NCBI GenBank assembly: GCA_013112685.1
Contig: JABFGC010000002.1
Location: forward strand, 2,986,902 to 3,050,901
Reading direction: 5' to 3'
Length of the DNA stretch: 64,000 nucleotides
DNA from: Chloroflexota bacterium
GTDB lineage: Bacteria; Chloroflexota; Anaerolineae; Anaerolineales; Villigracilaceae
The notes below the pieces were generated by a model. The model saw only the letters and a program-made list of their open reading frames with translations, did no database searches and was not told the DNA's origin. Positions within the stretch are counted from its first letter, which is position 1. Each line of letters starts with the position of its first letter. Below are positions 27,436 through 37,265 of the stretch, one piece after another. The position numbers and the translations under genes were made by a program.

Positions 27436-27834
27436 ATGCAAAAGCATCGCGTATTGCTGGTGTGTTCGGGACATCTTTTCGGCGAAAGCATGGAGACGAT
27501 TCTGCGCGCCGAGGCGGATGTAGAGTTGATTGGACCGTGGGGTTTGGGGGAGGAGGTCTGCTCGAGGGTCACAGAGGCAAGCCCGAGCGTGGTCCTGATC
27601 GTGGATGATGATTCACAGAGTGAAGCCAGCGCGAGTCTGACATCCGCCATTATGGAAGACCATCCTGAGATTCCCATCATCCGCGCAGGCTTGACTGAGA
27701 ATGTGGTTCGGGTGGTTTCAACCCACCTGCTTCCTGCGCGCGGCATGGATTTGATCGAGACCATTCGCAACCTGCCCGATGCAGGCAATCCCTCGAACGA
27801 GAGGAGTGACATAAACAATGACACAAAGCGTTAG
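27436..27834 (+). CDS. Degenerate receiver-like protein
   Basis: 132 residues. It begins HRVLLVCSGHLFGESMETIL and continues VVLIVDDDSQSEASASL, with the alternation of a receiver fold, but the acidic pocket (DD) is replaced by Cys-Ser and the phosphoacceptor region is DDDS. Such pseudo-receivers occur beside nar genes and may act without phosphorylation. Its 3' end overlaps the cytochrome c gene by 17 bp, so the two are translationally linked. Function unknown. Confidence 0.6.
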   Translation: MQKHRVLLVCSGHLFGESMETILRAEADVELIGPWGLGEEVCSRVTEASPSVVLIVDDDSQSEASASLTSAIMEDHPEIPIIRAGLTENVVRVVSTHLLPARGMDLIETIRNLPDAGNPSNERSDINNDTKR

Positions 27835-28672
27835 ACCAGTTCCAAAAGGTATTTCAGTCGTCATAATGCTGGCAGTTGTGTTTGTCTTCATCACAACTGC
27901 GCCCAAAGCGACATTCGCACGACCGTTGATGCAGGCATCGGACGGAGAGGCGCTCTTCAAGGAAAAGTGTGTCGCCTGCCATACCATCGGAGGAGGAGAC
28001 TTGGTGGGACCCGACCTGCAAGGAGTGCCCGAACGCCGCGACCAGGCATGGCTCACTCAATGGTTGCTCGCGCCCGATCAGGTGCTGGCTTCGGGGGATC
28101 CGATTGCCTCGGAACTGTTGGTGAAATACAAAAATGTTCCGATGCCTAATTTGGCGTTGACGCCCGATCAAGTAGACGCGCTTCTTGCCTACATTGGAAG
28201 CGGCGCGACCATAGGAGGCACTGTCCTCCCGACAGGGGATGTGACGCGAGGCAAGGCGTTTTTCGTTGGCGATAAGAGGTTCGAGAACGGCGGTCCGCAG
28301 TGTATGTCATGCCACAGCATTGCAGGGATTGGATCGCTGGGCGGCGGCAATCTCGGTCCCGACCTGACCGCTAATGGATATACAAAATACGGCGATGGAC
28401 TCGCGAGTTTTCTGAGTTCGCCTCCCACGGTGACGATGAACGCGATCTGGAAAAATACGCCGTTGACTCCGCAGGAACAGGCGGATCTGTTCGCGTTCAT
28501 GAAGAACGCGTCTGTTTCCCAGCGTGAGCCTGGGGCGTTGTTGCAGATTGCTTTGCTTGCGATTGTCGGTGCCGCGGCGCTGATCGCGCTGGCACAATTC
28601 TACTGGGGCAAACGCCTGAAGGGCATGCGCCGACCGATGCTCGAGCGAACGTTCGCGGCGGCGAAGAAATAA
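27818..28672 (+). CDS. Membrane-anchored diheme cytochrome c (NarC-like position)
   Basis: 284 residues with an N-terminal signal/anchor to ~38. First heme site: CVACHTIGGGDLVGPDL, with axial Met in VPMPNLAL. Second: CMSCHSIAGIGSLGGGNLGPDL. A C-terminal helix (about 240-262) and basic tail follow. It would carry electrons on the outer face of the membrane. Its position directly before narG recalls the Thermus nar operon, where a periplasmic cytochrome (NarC) links to the nitrate reductase; a link to a downstream nitrite or NO reductase is the alternative. Confidence 0.85.
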   Translation: MTQSVRPVPKGISVVIMLAVVFVFITTAPKATFARPLMQASDGEALFKEKCVACHTIGGGDLVGPDLQGVPERRDQAWLTQWLLAPDQVLASGDPIASELLVKYKNVPMPNLALTPDQVDALLAYIGSGATIGGTVLPTGDVTRGKAFFVGDKRFENGGPQCMSCHSIAGIGSLGGGNLGPDLTANGYTKYGDGLASFLSSPPTVTMNAIWKNTPLTPQEQADLFAFMKNASVSQREPGALLQIALLAIVGAAALIALAQFYWGKRLKGMRRPMLERTFAAAKK

Positions 28673-28682
28673 ATAACCATTC

Positions 28683-28852
28683 GTCATTGCGAGGAGGGAT
28701 GGCGGTCGAGTAGCGAAGCGTACCGAGACCACCATCCCGACGAAGCAATCCCCTCCACAACTAGGAGATTGCTTCGCCGCCTCGGTCTCGATACGAGCGA
28801 GAAGAACACTCGCTCTACTCGACCAGCGGCGGCTCGCAATGACGGAAGGACA
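28683..28852. repeat. Dispersed REP-like palindromic element, copy 5 (extended)
   Basis: CGTCATTGCGAGGAGGG ... CGACGAAGCAATCCCCTCC and AGGAGATTGCTTCGCC ... GGCTCGCAATGACGG, enlarged by an inner pair around GGTCTCGATACGAGCG. It fills the gap between cytochrome and narG. Confidence 0.85.
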
Positions 28853-28869
28853 CTACGGAGGCATAAATC

Positions 28870-31800
28870 ATGAGTTGGATACAGGATTTAGTCAACCCGC
28901 AAGCCCGCCAGTGGGAGGAGTTCTATCGCAACCGCTGGCAGCACGACAACATCATTCGCAGTACGCATGGCGTTAACTGCACGGGCGGATGTTCGTGGCA
29001 GGTCTACGTGAAGGACGGCATCATCACGTGGGAAATGCAACAGGTGGATTATCCGTTGTTGAAAGACGGACTGCCTCCTTACGAGCCGCGCGGCTGCCAG
29101 CGCGGGATTTCCGCCTCGTGGTACGTGTACAGCCCGATCCGCGTCAAGTATCCCTACGCGCGCGGTGTGCTGCTGGATTTCTGGCGCGAGGCGAGATTCA
29201 AACTCGGTCCCGTCGAGGCGTGGCAGTCCATCGTCGAGGATGAGGCGAAGCGGAAGAGAATCCAGAAGGCGCGCGGCAAAGGCGGTTTTCGTCGCACGAA
29301 TTGGGACGAAGTCCTGGAGATCGTCGCCGCCGCGACTCTCTACACCGCGAAGAAACATGGTCCCGACCGCGTCTTCGGCTTCTCGCCGATTCCCGCGATG
29401 TCGTATCTTTCGTATGGGGCGGGGTCGCGCTTCCTTCAATTATTCGGCGGCGTGAACATGAGTTTTTACGACTGGTACGCTGACCTGCCGAACGCCTTCC
29501 CCGAAATTTGGGGCGATCAGACCGACGTGTGCGAGTCTGCCGATTGGTACAACAGCAAGTTCATCGTCTCGATGGGCGCGAACCTGAACATGACGCGCAC
29601 GCCCGATGTGCATTTCATCTCGGAGGCGCGGCATGAAGGCGCGAAGTTCGTCGTCATCGCGCCAGACTTCTCACAGGTGGCGAAATATTCCGATTGGTGG
29701 ATCCCTGTCAAGGCGGGGCAGGATACGGCGATCTGGATGGCGGTCAATCACGTCATCTTGAAAGAGTTTTACGCGGATCGGCAAGTCCCGTATTTCGTCA
29801 ACTATCTCAAAGAAAATACCGACATGCCGTTCCTGATCGAGTTGGAAAGGGATGGCGACAACTACAAGGCGGGACGTTATATTCGCGCAAACACTGTGAA
29901 GAGATATAAAGATGTAGAGAACGGCGAATGGAAATTCCTTGTCCACGATGCAAAAGCGAACGCGCCGCGTATGCCGAAGGGCGCGGTGGGCGACCGCTGG
30001 AGCAAGGAAAAGGGCAAGTGGAATATCAAGATGGAAGACGGCTTGGACGATTCGCCCATTGAGCCGACGCTCTCTTTCCTTGGCGAGCAAGATGAAACGG
30101 TCAACGTTTCGTTCTACGAATTTGCGGAACAGAAGACTGCCCTGCGCGGCGTGCCTGCGAAATACATCGAGACCAGTGAAGGCAAGAAACTGGTCACAAC
30201 CGTTTTTGATTTGGTTGTCGCGCAATTCGGCGTGAGCCGCGGACTGCCTGGCGATTACCCGACGAGTTACGATGAGGTCGGCGCGTACACGCCCGCCTGG
30301 CAGGAAAGTTATACAGGCATCGGGCGCGATACGATCATTCGTCTCGCGCGCGAATTCGCGTCCAACGCCGAAGCGACGAACGGTAAGTCCATGATCATCA
30401 TCGGCGCGAGCATCAATCACTGGTACAACAACAATCTCGCTTATCGCGCGCCCATTTACGCGCTCATCCTATGCGGCTGTTGCGGAGTCAACGGCGGCGG
30501 GATGAACCATTATGTGGGGCAGGAAAAACTTACGTTGGTCGCGCCGTGGACGAGTCTCGCGTTCGCGCTCGACTGGCAGAAGCCGCCGCGCCGACAGCAA
30601 TCTCCCACGTGGCATTACGTCAACAGCGACCAGTGGCGTTATGAAGGCGACTTCACCGATTACGCGCCCATCCCACCAAAAACAAAATGGGCAAAGGGTC
30701 ACGCGATGGATTTGGAAGCGATGGCTGTCCGCATGGGCTGGATGCCGTACTTCCCACAATTCAAAACCAATTCGTTTGAGGTGGTGAAGAACGCGGAAGC
30801 CGCGGGGTCAAAGTCCACCGAGGAGATTGCCAAGTGGACAGCGGAGCAATTGAAGGACGGAAAACTCGAATTCTCGGTGGACGACCCCGACGCGCCCGAA
30901 AACTGGCCCCGCGTGTGGATCATCTGGCGCGGCAACGCCATCCAATCCAGCGCGAAGGGACACGAGTTCTTCCTGCGTCATTATCTCGGCACGCACGATA
31001 ACATCATCGCCGAGGAGCACGCGAAGGATAAGGTCAAGACAGTCAAGTTCCGCGAACCCGCCCCACGCGGCAAAATGGACTTGGTGGTTGACCTCAACTT
31101 CCGCATGGACTCGTCCGCGCTGTATTCGGACATCGTCCTGCCCGCCGCGTTCTGGTACGAGAAGAACGACCTCAACACCACCGATCTGCACTCGTTCGTG
31201 CATCCGCTCGGGCAGGCTGTTCCTCCAGTTTGGGAATCGAAGACCGATTGGGAAATCTTCAAAGCCTTCGCGAAGAAAGTGAGCGAACTTTCGGGAGACG
31301 TGTTCCCTGAACCAGTCAAAGATTTGGTGATGGGTCCGCTCATGCACGATACACCCGACGAACTCTCACAATCTGATGTCAAAGATTGGCGCGCGGGCGA
31401 ATGCGATCCCATCCCTGGCAAGACCATGCCGCATTTCCGCGTGGTCGAGCGCGATTATGCCAACCTCTACAACAAGTTCATCTCGCTGGGACCGAATCTC
31501 CGCACGGACGGTATCAACGGCAACGGCGTGCAAATCCCCATCGCGGAATTCTACGACGACCTGCTGAAGAATCCCGTCGGCGGCTCGCCCGACCCGCGTC
31601 ACATGCGCTGCGTGGAATGGGGCGGGAACAAATATCCGTCGCTCGAAGACGCGCTCGACGCGGCGAACGTCCTGTTGTATCTCGCGCCCGAAACGAACGG
31701 AGAGGTCTCGTACGCGGCGTTCAAGCATGAGGAAGAACGAGTCGGTATGCCGCTTGCAGATTTGGCTGAGGATGTGCGCGGCGTCCGCATGACGTTCTTC

Positions 31801-32526
31801 GATTTGACGCGGCAAGTGAGGCGCACGCTCATCAGTCCGTGCTGGTCGGGCATGGTCAACGACGGGCGCGCGTATTCCGCCTGGTGTCTGAGCGTGGAGC
31901 GACGCGTCCCTTGGCGCACGTTGACGGGTCGCCAGCACTTCTACATTGACCATCCCTATTACGTGGACTTCGGCGAGAACCTGCCGACCTTCAAGCCCAA
32001 ACTCGTGGCGAAGCCAGGCGATTGGAAGAAGATCGGCGACATCGTGAAAAGCACAGTGGACGACAAGAGCCTGATCCTGAACTACATCACGCCGCACGGC
32101 AAGTGGAACATCCACTCGACCTACAAGGACAACCACCGCATGTTGACCCTCTCGCGCGGCATGGATCCTGTCTGGCTCAACGACAAGGAAGCCGAAAGTG
32201 TTGGCATTCAGGATAACGACTGGGTCGAAGTCCACAACGACAACGGCGTGGTTGTGACGCGCGCCGCAGTCAGCGCACGCGTCCAGCCCGGAACCTGTCT
32301 TTACTATCACGCGGTCGAACGGACGGTCTTCATCCCCAAGTCGCAGATTCGCAAGGGCAAACGCGCGGGCGGTCACAACAGCCTGACGCGCACACGTATC
32401 AATCCCGTCGAACTCGCGGGCGGCTACGCTCAATTCACCTATGGTTTCAACTATTGGGGACCCATCGGTGTGTTCACGCGCGATACGTATTGTGTCGTGA
32501 GGAAGATGGAAAAATTGGAATGGTAA
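28870..32526 (+). CDS. narG: Respiratory nitrate reductase alpha subunit (molybdenum)
   Basis: 1218 residues, as usual for NarG. No twin-arginine signal ([15 protein letters not shown]), so the active site faces the cytoplasm. The N-terminal FS0 [4Fe-4S] ligands lie in [16 protein letters not shown] (His-Cys-Cys), with the fourth Cys in EPRGCQRG. The Mo ligand Asp is in [17 protein letters not shown]. The C-terminal molybdopterin-binding part has [14 protein letters not shown]. It reduces nitrate to nitrite with quinol electrons passed from NarI through NarH. The site ACGGAGGC lies 8 nt before ATG. It is the first gene of narGHJI. Confidence 0.97.
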   Translation: MSWIQDLVNPQARQWEEFYRNRWQHDNIIRSTHGVNCTGGCSWQVYVKDGIITWEMQQVDYPLLKDGLPPYEPRGCQRGISASWYVYSPIRVKYPYARGVLLDFWREARFKLGPVEAWQSIVEDEAKRKRIQKARGKGGFRRTNWDEVLEIVAAATLYTAKKHGPDRVFGFSPIPAMSYLSYGAGSRFLQLFGGVNMSFYDWYADLPNAFPEIWGDQTDVCESADWYNSKFIVSMGANLNMTRTPDVHFISEARHEGAKFVVIAPDFSQVAKYSDWWIPVKAGQDTAIWMAVNHVILKEFYADRQVPYFVNYLKENTDMPFLIELERDGDNYKAGRYIRANTVKRYKDVENGEWKFLVHDAKANAPRMPKGAVGDRWSKEKGKWNIKMEDGLDDSPIEPTLSFLGEQDETVNVSFYEFAEQKTALRGVPAKYIETSEGKKLVTTVFDLVVAQFGVSRGLPGDYPTSYDEVGAYTPAWQESYTGIGRDTIIRLAREFASNAEATNGKSMIIIGASINHWYNNNLAYRAPIYALILCGCCGVNGGGMNHYVGQEKLTLVAPWTSLAFALDWQKPPRRQQSPTWHYVNSDQWRYEGDFTDYAPIPPKTKWAKGHAMDLEAMAVRMGWMPYFPQFKTNSFEVVKNAEAAGSKSTEEIAKWTAEQLKDGKLEFSVDDPDAPENWPRVWIIWRGNAIQSSAKGHEFFLRHYLGTHDNIIAEEHAKDKVKTVKFREPAPRGKMDLVVDLNFRMDSSALYSDIVLPAAFWYEKNDLNTTDLHSFVHPLGQAVPPVWESKTDWEIFKAFAKKVSELSGDVFPEPVKDLVMGPLMHDTPDELSQSDVKDWRAGECDPIPGKTMPHFRVVERDYANLYNKFISLGPNLRTDGINGNGVQIPIAEFYDDLLKNPVGGSPDPRHMRCVEWGGNKYPSLEDALDAANVLLYLAPETNGEVSYAAFKHEEERVGMPLADLAEDVRGVRMTFFDLTRQVRRTLISPCWSGMVNDGRAYSAWCLSVERRVPWRTLTGRQHFYIDHPYYVDFGENLPTFKPKLVAKPGDWKKIGDIVKSTVDDKSLILNYITPHGKWNIHSTYKDNHRMLTLSRGMDPVWLNDKEAESVGIQDNDWVEVHNDNGVVVTRAAVSARVQPGTCLYYHAVERTVFIPKSQIRKGKRAGGHNSLTRTRINPVELAGGYAQFTYGFNYWGPIGVFTRDTYCVVRKMEKLEW

Positions 32527-32528
32527 AG

Positions 32529-32606
32529 GATGTCCCTCACCCTAACCCTCTCCCGAAGGGAGAGGGGACTCCCTTCCCCCTGTGGGGGAAGGGCTGGGGA
32601 TGAGGG
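32529..32606. repeat. Palindromic repeat of the CCCTCACCCTAACCCTCTCCC type
   Basis: TCCCTCACCCTAACC ... GGGGATGAGGGA encloses an inner hairpin CCTCTCCC/GGGAGAGG. It is a well-known type of GC-rich dispersed intergenic repeat, here between narG and narH. Confidence 0.7.
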
Positions 32607-32624
32607 AACACAAAGGAGTCAATC

Positions 32625-34140
32625 ATGGATATACGCGCACACGTTTCAATGGTCTTCCATCTCGACAAGTGCATCGGCTGTCACACGTGCAGTATCGCCT
32701 GCAAGAACATCTGGACGGATCGCAAAGGCACCGAGTACATGTGGTGGAACAACGTCGAGACCAAGCCTGGCACGGGCTATCCCACCCTGTGGGAGGACCA
32801 GGAAAAATACAAAGGCGGCTGGGAGAAGAAGAACGGGAGCCTCCAACTGAAACTGCACAACCGCCGCGGCGGGCTGGCGAACATCTTCTTCAATCCGTAC
32901 CTGCCCACGATTGACGATTACTACGAGCCGTGGACGTACGACTACGAGAATCTCTTCAACGCGCCCGAAGGCGACGACCAGCCCACCGCTCGCGCCGTCT
33001 CGATGATCACGGGGGAGCCGATGGATAGCATCGAAGCAGGACCCCAACTGGGACGACGATCTCGGCGGCTCGCCCATCTATGCTCGTAACGATCCGAACC
33101 TCGACGGTCTCACCGATGACGAACGCGAGCAACTCAACGAACTGGAACGCGTCGTCTTCTTCTACCTGCCGCGCATCTGCAATCACTGCCTCAATCCTGG
33201 CTGTGTCGCCGCCTGCCCCGCGGGCGCCATCTACAAACGCGGCGAAGACGGCATCGTGTTGCTCTCGCAAGAAAAATGCCGCGCCTGGCGCATGTGCATT
33301 TCGGGATGCCCATATAAAAAGACTTACTTCAATTGGGCTTCGGGCAAGTCCGAGAAATGTATCCTGTGCTACCCGCGCCTCGAATCGGGACAACCTCCCG
33401 CCTGCTTCCACTCTTGTGTTGGACGCATCCGTTATCTGGGAGTCCTGCTCTACGACGCGGACCAGATCGAGAAAGGCGCTTCGGTGCCTGACGAGGAACT
33501 GGTCGCTGCCCAACGAGCCATGATCATGGACCCGTTCGATCCCGCCGTCATCGCTGCCGCGAAGAAGAACAAAATCTCCGACGCGATGATCGCCGCCGCG
33601 CAGAATTCCCCCGTCTACAAGTTCGTGAAAAAGTGGCAAATTGCGCTACCGCTTCATCCTGACTTCCGCACCCTGCCCATGCTGTTCTACGTCCCGCCGA
33701 TGTTACCCGTGCTTGCAAAAACCAAAGACGGTTCCTACGATGTTGACGGTGCAGATGGGAATCACCTCCCTGCCATGCTAAGTTCGCTCGACAAGGCGCG
33801 CATGCCCATCAAATATATGGCAAGCATGTTCTCGGCAGGCAATACAAAGGTTGTAGAGGATGTGTATCGCAAACTCATCGCGGTGAGGATCTTCAAACGC
33901 GCGCAGAAGGTCAGTGATTTCACTGAGGCAGAGGTCAACGCCGCGCTCGTGCAAGGAAATACTTGTGCCGAGGAAGTCGAAGCCATCTTCCGCCTCACGT
34001 CCCTCCCGACCTACGAAGAACGCTTCGTCGTCCCGCCGCTTGGGCGTGAGGTATCCATCGAATCATGGGACATCCCCCTCACGCACAAGACCGAAGCAGG
34101 ATTCGGTGTCCGCAACAAGATCGCGAAGAGGAAGTTCTAA
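32625..34140 (+). CDS. narH: Respiratory nitrate reductase beta subunit, one frameshift
   Basis: ~505 residues when joined. Cluster ligands: LDKCIGCHTCSIACKNIW; ICNHCLNPGCVAACPAGAIY; CRAWRMCISGCPYKK, with Trp at the position that makes this a [3Fe-4S] cluster, as in known NarH; and CILCYPRLESGQPPACFHSCVGR. It conducts electrons from NarI hemes to NarG. The frame breaks at the C4 run 33042-33045 (GGACCCCAACTGG), where removing one C restores GPNWDDDLGGSP. ATG 32625 follows AAAGGAG. Confidence 0.95.
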
Positions 34141-34144
34141 ACTA

Positions 34145-34316
34145 TCCGTCATTGCGAACCGCTAGTCGAGTAGAGCGAGTGTTCGTCTCGCTCGTACCGA
34201 GACCAGCGGTGAAGCAATCCCCACGCAACAGGAGATTGCTTCGCTCGCTTGGTCTCGATATGCCCGAAGAACACGGGCTACTCGACCAGCGCTCGCTCGC
34301 AATGACGATGAAAACG
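34145..34316. repeat. Dispersed REP-like palindromic element, copy 6 (extended)
   Basis: CCGTCATTGCGAACCGC ... GAAGCAATCCCC and AGGAGATTGCTTCGC ... GCTCGCAATGACG with inner arms GAGCGAGTG/ACACGGGC-like. It lies between narH and narJ. Confidence 0.85.
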
Positions 34317-34327
34317 GAGACCTGCTA

Positions 34328-34939
34328 ATGTACAACGAACTCGAAATGCGTCAGTTATATCAATGCTTTGCACGCATGTTGGAATATCCTGCTGGCGGGA
34401 CGCTTCAAGCGGCGGTCAAAGCGCAGGGTTTGTTGATGGGTGAGAATCCCGAAGCCGCCGCGCTGTTGAAGGAATTTCATGAGTACGCCGAGTCCCTGCC
34501 GCCTGGCAGACTCGAGGAAGTGTACACAGGCACATTCGACCTCGACGCGGCATGTCATCCGTACGTGGGCTATCACTTATTTGGCGAGACGTACAAACGC
34601 AGCGCGTTTTTAGTCGAACTGAAACAACGCTACAACGCGGAGGGTTTCATATTCCCTGCGAATGAATTACCCGATCATCTCGCGGTCATCCTGCACTTCC
34701 TTGCGTTCACAAAAGATCGCGCCCTCGCTAATGAAATCGCCCGCGACGCGTTGCTGCCCGTGCTGGATCGCATGACGGGCCGCGCCAAATCCGAAGGCTT
34801 CGACGAGGGTGAGGTGTCACCTCAGGCGGAGGAAAAGCCTGAGAAACGGAATCAGTTCCAGGTCGTGTTGGAAGCGCTGCGTTTCGTCCTGATGAATCAA
34901 TACAAGACCCTAAAGGTCTTGGAGACCTTTAGGGTCTGA
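34328..34939 (+). CDS. narJ: Nitrate reductase molybdenum cofactor assembly chaperone
   Basis: 203 residues, TorD/NarJ family. YQCFARMLEYP opens the helical bundle, and the family motif is YVGYHLFGETYKRSAFLVELKQRY; LPDHLAVILHFLAF is the LPDHL signature. It binds apo-NarG and allows cofactor insertion before membrane attachment. The last ten codons (TLKVLETFRV and stop) are contributed by a perfect hairpin repeat (34905-34937), so the natural C terminus was probably altered. Binding site GGAGAC. Confidence 0.93.
   Translation: MYNELEMRQLYQCFARMLEYPAGGTLQAAVKAQGLLMGENPEAAALLKEFHEYAESLPPGRLEEVYTGTFDLDAACHPYVGYHLFGETYKRSAFLVELKQRYNAEGFIFPANELPDHLAVILHFLAFTKDRALANEIARDALLPVLDRMTGRAKSEGFDEGEVSPQAEEKPEKRNQFQVVLEALRFVLMNQYKTLKVLETFRV
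34905..34937. repeat. Perfect 14-bp hairpin repeat inside the narJ 3' end
   Basis: AGACCCTAAAGGTC (34905-34918), 5-nt loop, GACCTTTAGGGTCT (34924-34937). The architecture is like 35628-35657 and 52042-52075. The TGA stop of narJ overlaps its last base. Confidence 0.85.
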
Positions 34940-34949
34940 GGAGGATGTG

Positions 34950-35624
34950 ATGTTCGATAACGCCTTGTTCATTGGTTTTCCATACGTCGCGGTGACGATT
35001 GCGATTGTCGTGTCCGTCTATCGCTTCTGGTTCGATCCATATTCGTATTCGAGCCAGTCGTCGCAATTCCTCGAGAACCGCGTGTTGTTCTTCGGATCGG
35101 TGCCGTGGCACTACGGAGTCATAATCATTTTGCTTGGGCACATCACGGCTTTGCTCTTCCCCCGTGTGTGGGGTTTGTTTACTGCAAACCAGTTCCGCCT
35201 GTACGTTTTGGAAGTAATTGGACTCGCGCTGGCGTTGATGGCGACGGTGGGATTGGTGTTGCTGTTTTATCGCCGCATGGCGAACGCCCGCGCGCGCGCG
35301 GTCACATCTGAGTTGGATTGGATATTGCTCATTGTTCTGCTGTTGCAAGTGGGGCTGGGATTTTGGGTGGCATATTATTACCGCTGGGGTTCGGACTGGT
35401 ATTTGCATACCGCCGTGCCGTGGCTGGTTTCGCTGTTGAAGTTCCAGCCGAACATCACGTATGTTACTGCGTTGCCGTTTTGGGTGAAGTTCCACTTCGT
35501 CGGCGGGTTCGTTGTCATCCTGCTCCTGCCGTTCACGCGGCTCGTACATGTGCTGGTCTATCCCATCTCGTATTTGTGGCGCGAACATCAGGTCGTGATT
35601 TGGAATCGCTCACGTATGAATTAA
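34950..35624 (+). CDS. narI: Respiratory nitrate reductase gamma subunit (cytochrome b)
   Basis: 224 residues, five membrane helices. Heme-ligand His are expected in PWHYGVIIILLGHI (both distal-end His) and in KFHFVGGFVVIL ... RLVHVLVYP. NarI takes electrons from menaquinol and passes them to NarH. ATG 34950 is preferred to the GTG at 34947; GAGGA lies upstream. It begins 10 bp after narJ, although a hairpin repeat separates the reading frames. Confidence 0.95.
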   Translation: MFDNALFIGFPYVAVTIAIVVSVYRFWFDPYSYSSQSSQFLENRVLFFGSVPWHYGVIIILLGHITALLFPRVWGLFTANQFRLYVLEVIGLALALMATVGLVLLFYRRMANARARAVTSELDWILLIVLLLQVGLGFWVAYYYRWGSDWYLHTAVPWLVSLLKFQPNITYVTALPFWVKFHFVGGFVVILLLPFTRLVHVLVYPISYLWREHQVVIWNRSRMN

Positions 35625-35627
35625 TAC

Positions 35628-35657
35628 CGTCCCGAAGGTTTGTGAACCTTCGGGACG
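35628..35657. repeat. Perfect 13-bp hairpin repeat after narI
   Basis: CGTCCCGAAGGTT (35628-35640), loop TGTG, AACCTTCGGGACG (35645-35657). Each arm contains CCxxxxGG symmetry as in the 34905 and 52042 repeats. It could attenuate transcription after narI. Confidence 0.85.
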
Positions 35658-35667
35658 TTCCATAGCC

Positions 35668-36270
35668 ATGAAACCTCTGGACGCTCTTCTACGCGACTCT
35701 GCGACTCATCACCATCGCCTCTGTCCGCGACAGGTGCTGGGCGCGCGCGTGGGGATGCTCGCCGCTTCTCTCCTGGACCTCAACCTGCCTCAGTCCGATA
35801 AGCGGCTCCTCGCCATCGCCGAAACGGACGGCTGTTTCGTGGACGGAATCTCCGCCGCGACGGGTTGCTATGTCGGCAGGCGCACCCTGCGCATCGAAGA
35901 CTACGGCAAAACCGCCGCGACCTTCGTGGACACGCTCACCGAGCAAGCGATTCGCATCGCCCCGCGCGCGGGCATCCGCGAACTGGCATGGGACTACGCC
36001 CCCTCCGCGCGCAACAAATGGGAAGCGCAACTCATCGGCTACCAGCACATCCCCGATGACCTCCTGCTCGACTGGCAGTGGGTGAAATTAGCCGTCCCTG
36101 TGAAAAAGATGATTGGTCAGGCAGGCAGGCGCGTCGTCTGCGAAAGATGCGGGGAGGAGATCATCAATCAGAAGGAGGTTATGTGTAAGGGAAATATTTT
36201 ATGTAAAACATGCGCGGGGGAGTCGTATTTTCGTTTTGCTGATCACACCATGGAAATGGCAACGGCATAA
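35668..36270 (+). CDS. FmdE-family protein with C-terminal zinc motif
   Basis: 200 residues. The FmdE domain reads HHHRLCPRQVLGARVGMLA, then ETDGCFVDGISAATGCYVG and TLRIEDYGKTAATFVD, carrying the conserved Cys/His expected to bind metal. The C terminus is a treble-clef-like zinc module CERCGEEIINQKEVMC ... CKTCAG. FmdE is named after formylmethanofuran dehydrogenase, but stand-alone forms occur beside molybdoenzymes in bacteria. Its position right after narI suggests a role in molybdenum cofactor or metal delivery to NarG; this is inference. Confidence 0.8.
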   Translation: MKPLDALLRDSATHHHRLCPRQVLGARVGMLAASLLDLNLPQSDKRLLAIAETDGCFVDGISAATGCYVGRRTLRIEDYGKTAATFVDTLTEQAIRIAPRAGIRELAWDYAPSARNKWEAQLIGYQHIPDDLLLDWQWVKLAVPVKKMIGQAGRRVVCERCGEEIINQKEVMCKGNILCKTCAGESYFRFADHTMEMATA

Positions 36271-36326
36271 GAGCGGGATCTTCAATTCCACAAATCTCAC
36301 ATAATGAGAAAGATGAGGAGTTCGAA

Positions 36327-36728
36327 ATGAACAACAAAAAATTTCTGATTGGGTTTTTGCTTGGCTTCGCGGTTGTCCTGAGTGCCTGTGGCGGCGGTGC
36401 ATCCACAAATCTGACATTGGAACTGAATGACTTCACATTCACACCTAATACATTCACAGTGCCCGCCGGAGAGGAAATCACGCTGACGGTGAGCAACAAG
36501 GGCAAAGTAGAACATGAGTTTGTCATCATGAAGCTGGGGACTGAAGTTTCAATTCCCTTCAATGATGATGACGAGGGTAACATCTATTGGGAGGTCGAAT
36601 TGGAACCGGGTGAAAGCGAAACGGTGAGTTTCACCGCCCCCTCTGAGACTGGTGAATACCAGGTATCTTGTGGCACGCCTGGCCACCATGAGGCGGGTAT
36701 GGTCGGCAAACTGATTGTGGTGAAGTAA
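36327..36728 (+). CDS. Cupredoxin (plastocyanin-like) lipoprotein
   Basis: 133 residues; lipobox VLSACG. Cupredoxin beta-sandwich with LNDFTFTPNTFTVPAGEEI, and type I copper ligands His in KVEHEFVI, then Cys, His and Met in VSCGTPGHHEAGM. It is probably a soluble-domain electron carrier tethered outside the membrane; partners could be the diheme cytochrome upstream or a copper nitrite reductase not in this window. Binding site GAGGAG. It lies in line with the nar operon. Confidence 0.87.
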   Translation: MNNKKFLIGFLLGFAVVLSACGGGASTNLTLELNDFTFTPNTFTVPAGEEITLTVSNKGKVEHEFVIMKLGTEVSIPFNDDDEGNIYWEVELEPGESETVSFTAPSETGEYQVSCGTPGHHEAGMVGKLIVVK

Positions 36729-36772
36729 GCCAGCTGCTTCCCTGGAATCTGTGCCAACGAATACGGCTGCCC

Positions 36773-37222
36773 ATGCTGATCACAGACGCGCTCCTCGGCG
36801 AACACGGCGTCTTCCATCTGCTCCTTCAACACATCGAGCAGGCGTTACCCGCCCTCGACTCAACTCCCATCCTGCAACACGAGCTTGCCGCGTTTGCGTT
36901 CGCGCTCGAATCTCACGCACGCCTCGAAGACGACTTGCTCTTCGCCGCTCTAGAACCTCGCCTTGGTCTACAGGGCGGACCGCTCTCGGTCATGCGGATG
37001 GAACATGATCGGATCACAAACCTGCTTGGGCGGATCGAATCCGCCTCGAGTTTGGAGGAAGGACGCGCCTTCGTCACACAATTGATCGAAGTCTGCCGGG
37101 ATCATTTTCAAAAGGAAGAGCAGGTTCTCTCCCGCATGTCGCGGAAGTTCCTGAGTGAAGACGAACTCATGTCACTCGGCGCGCAATGGGCGGGACGGCG
37201 AATTCTGTTCGCCTCTGCGTGA
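36773..37222 (+). CDS. Hemerythrin-like (HHE) protein
   Basis: 149 residues of four-helix type with iron-binding pattern: EHGVFHLLLQHIE, ESHARLEDDLLF, MEHDRITNLL, and HFQKEEQVL. HHE proteins bind a di-iron centre and act in O2/NO sensing or Fe-S repair (compare Ric/YtfE). In a nitrate reduction cluster, protection against nitric oxide is likely. The ATG at 36773 has little ribosome-binding complementarity. Confidence 0.85.
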   Translation: MLITDALLGEHGVFHLLLQHIEQALPALDSTPILQHELAAFAFALESHARLEDDLLFAALEPRLGLQGGPLSVMRMEHDRITNLLGRIESASSLEEGRAFVTQLIEVCRDHFQKEEQVLSRMSRKFLSEDELMSLGAQWAGRRILFASA

Positions 37223-37265
37223 CACCTGGGAATCATCGGTAATTCTCAACAAGGAGAAAGATGCA

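Noticed and set aside
29671-30420. Minus-strand frame opposite narG centre
   Set aside because: Shadow frame; no start signal and low-complexity composition.
31366-32433. Long minus-strand frame (355 codons) opposite narG
   Set aside because: It is the shadow of a GC-rich gene; composition Arg/Val/Ala-rich, no ribosome binding site, and narG is certain.
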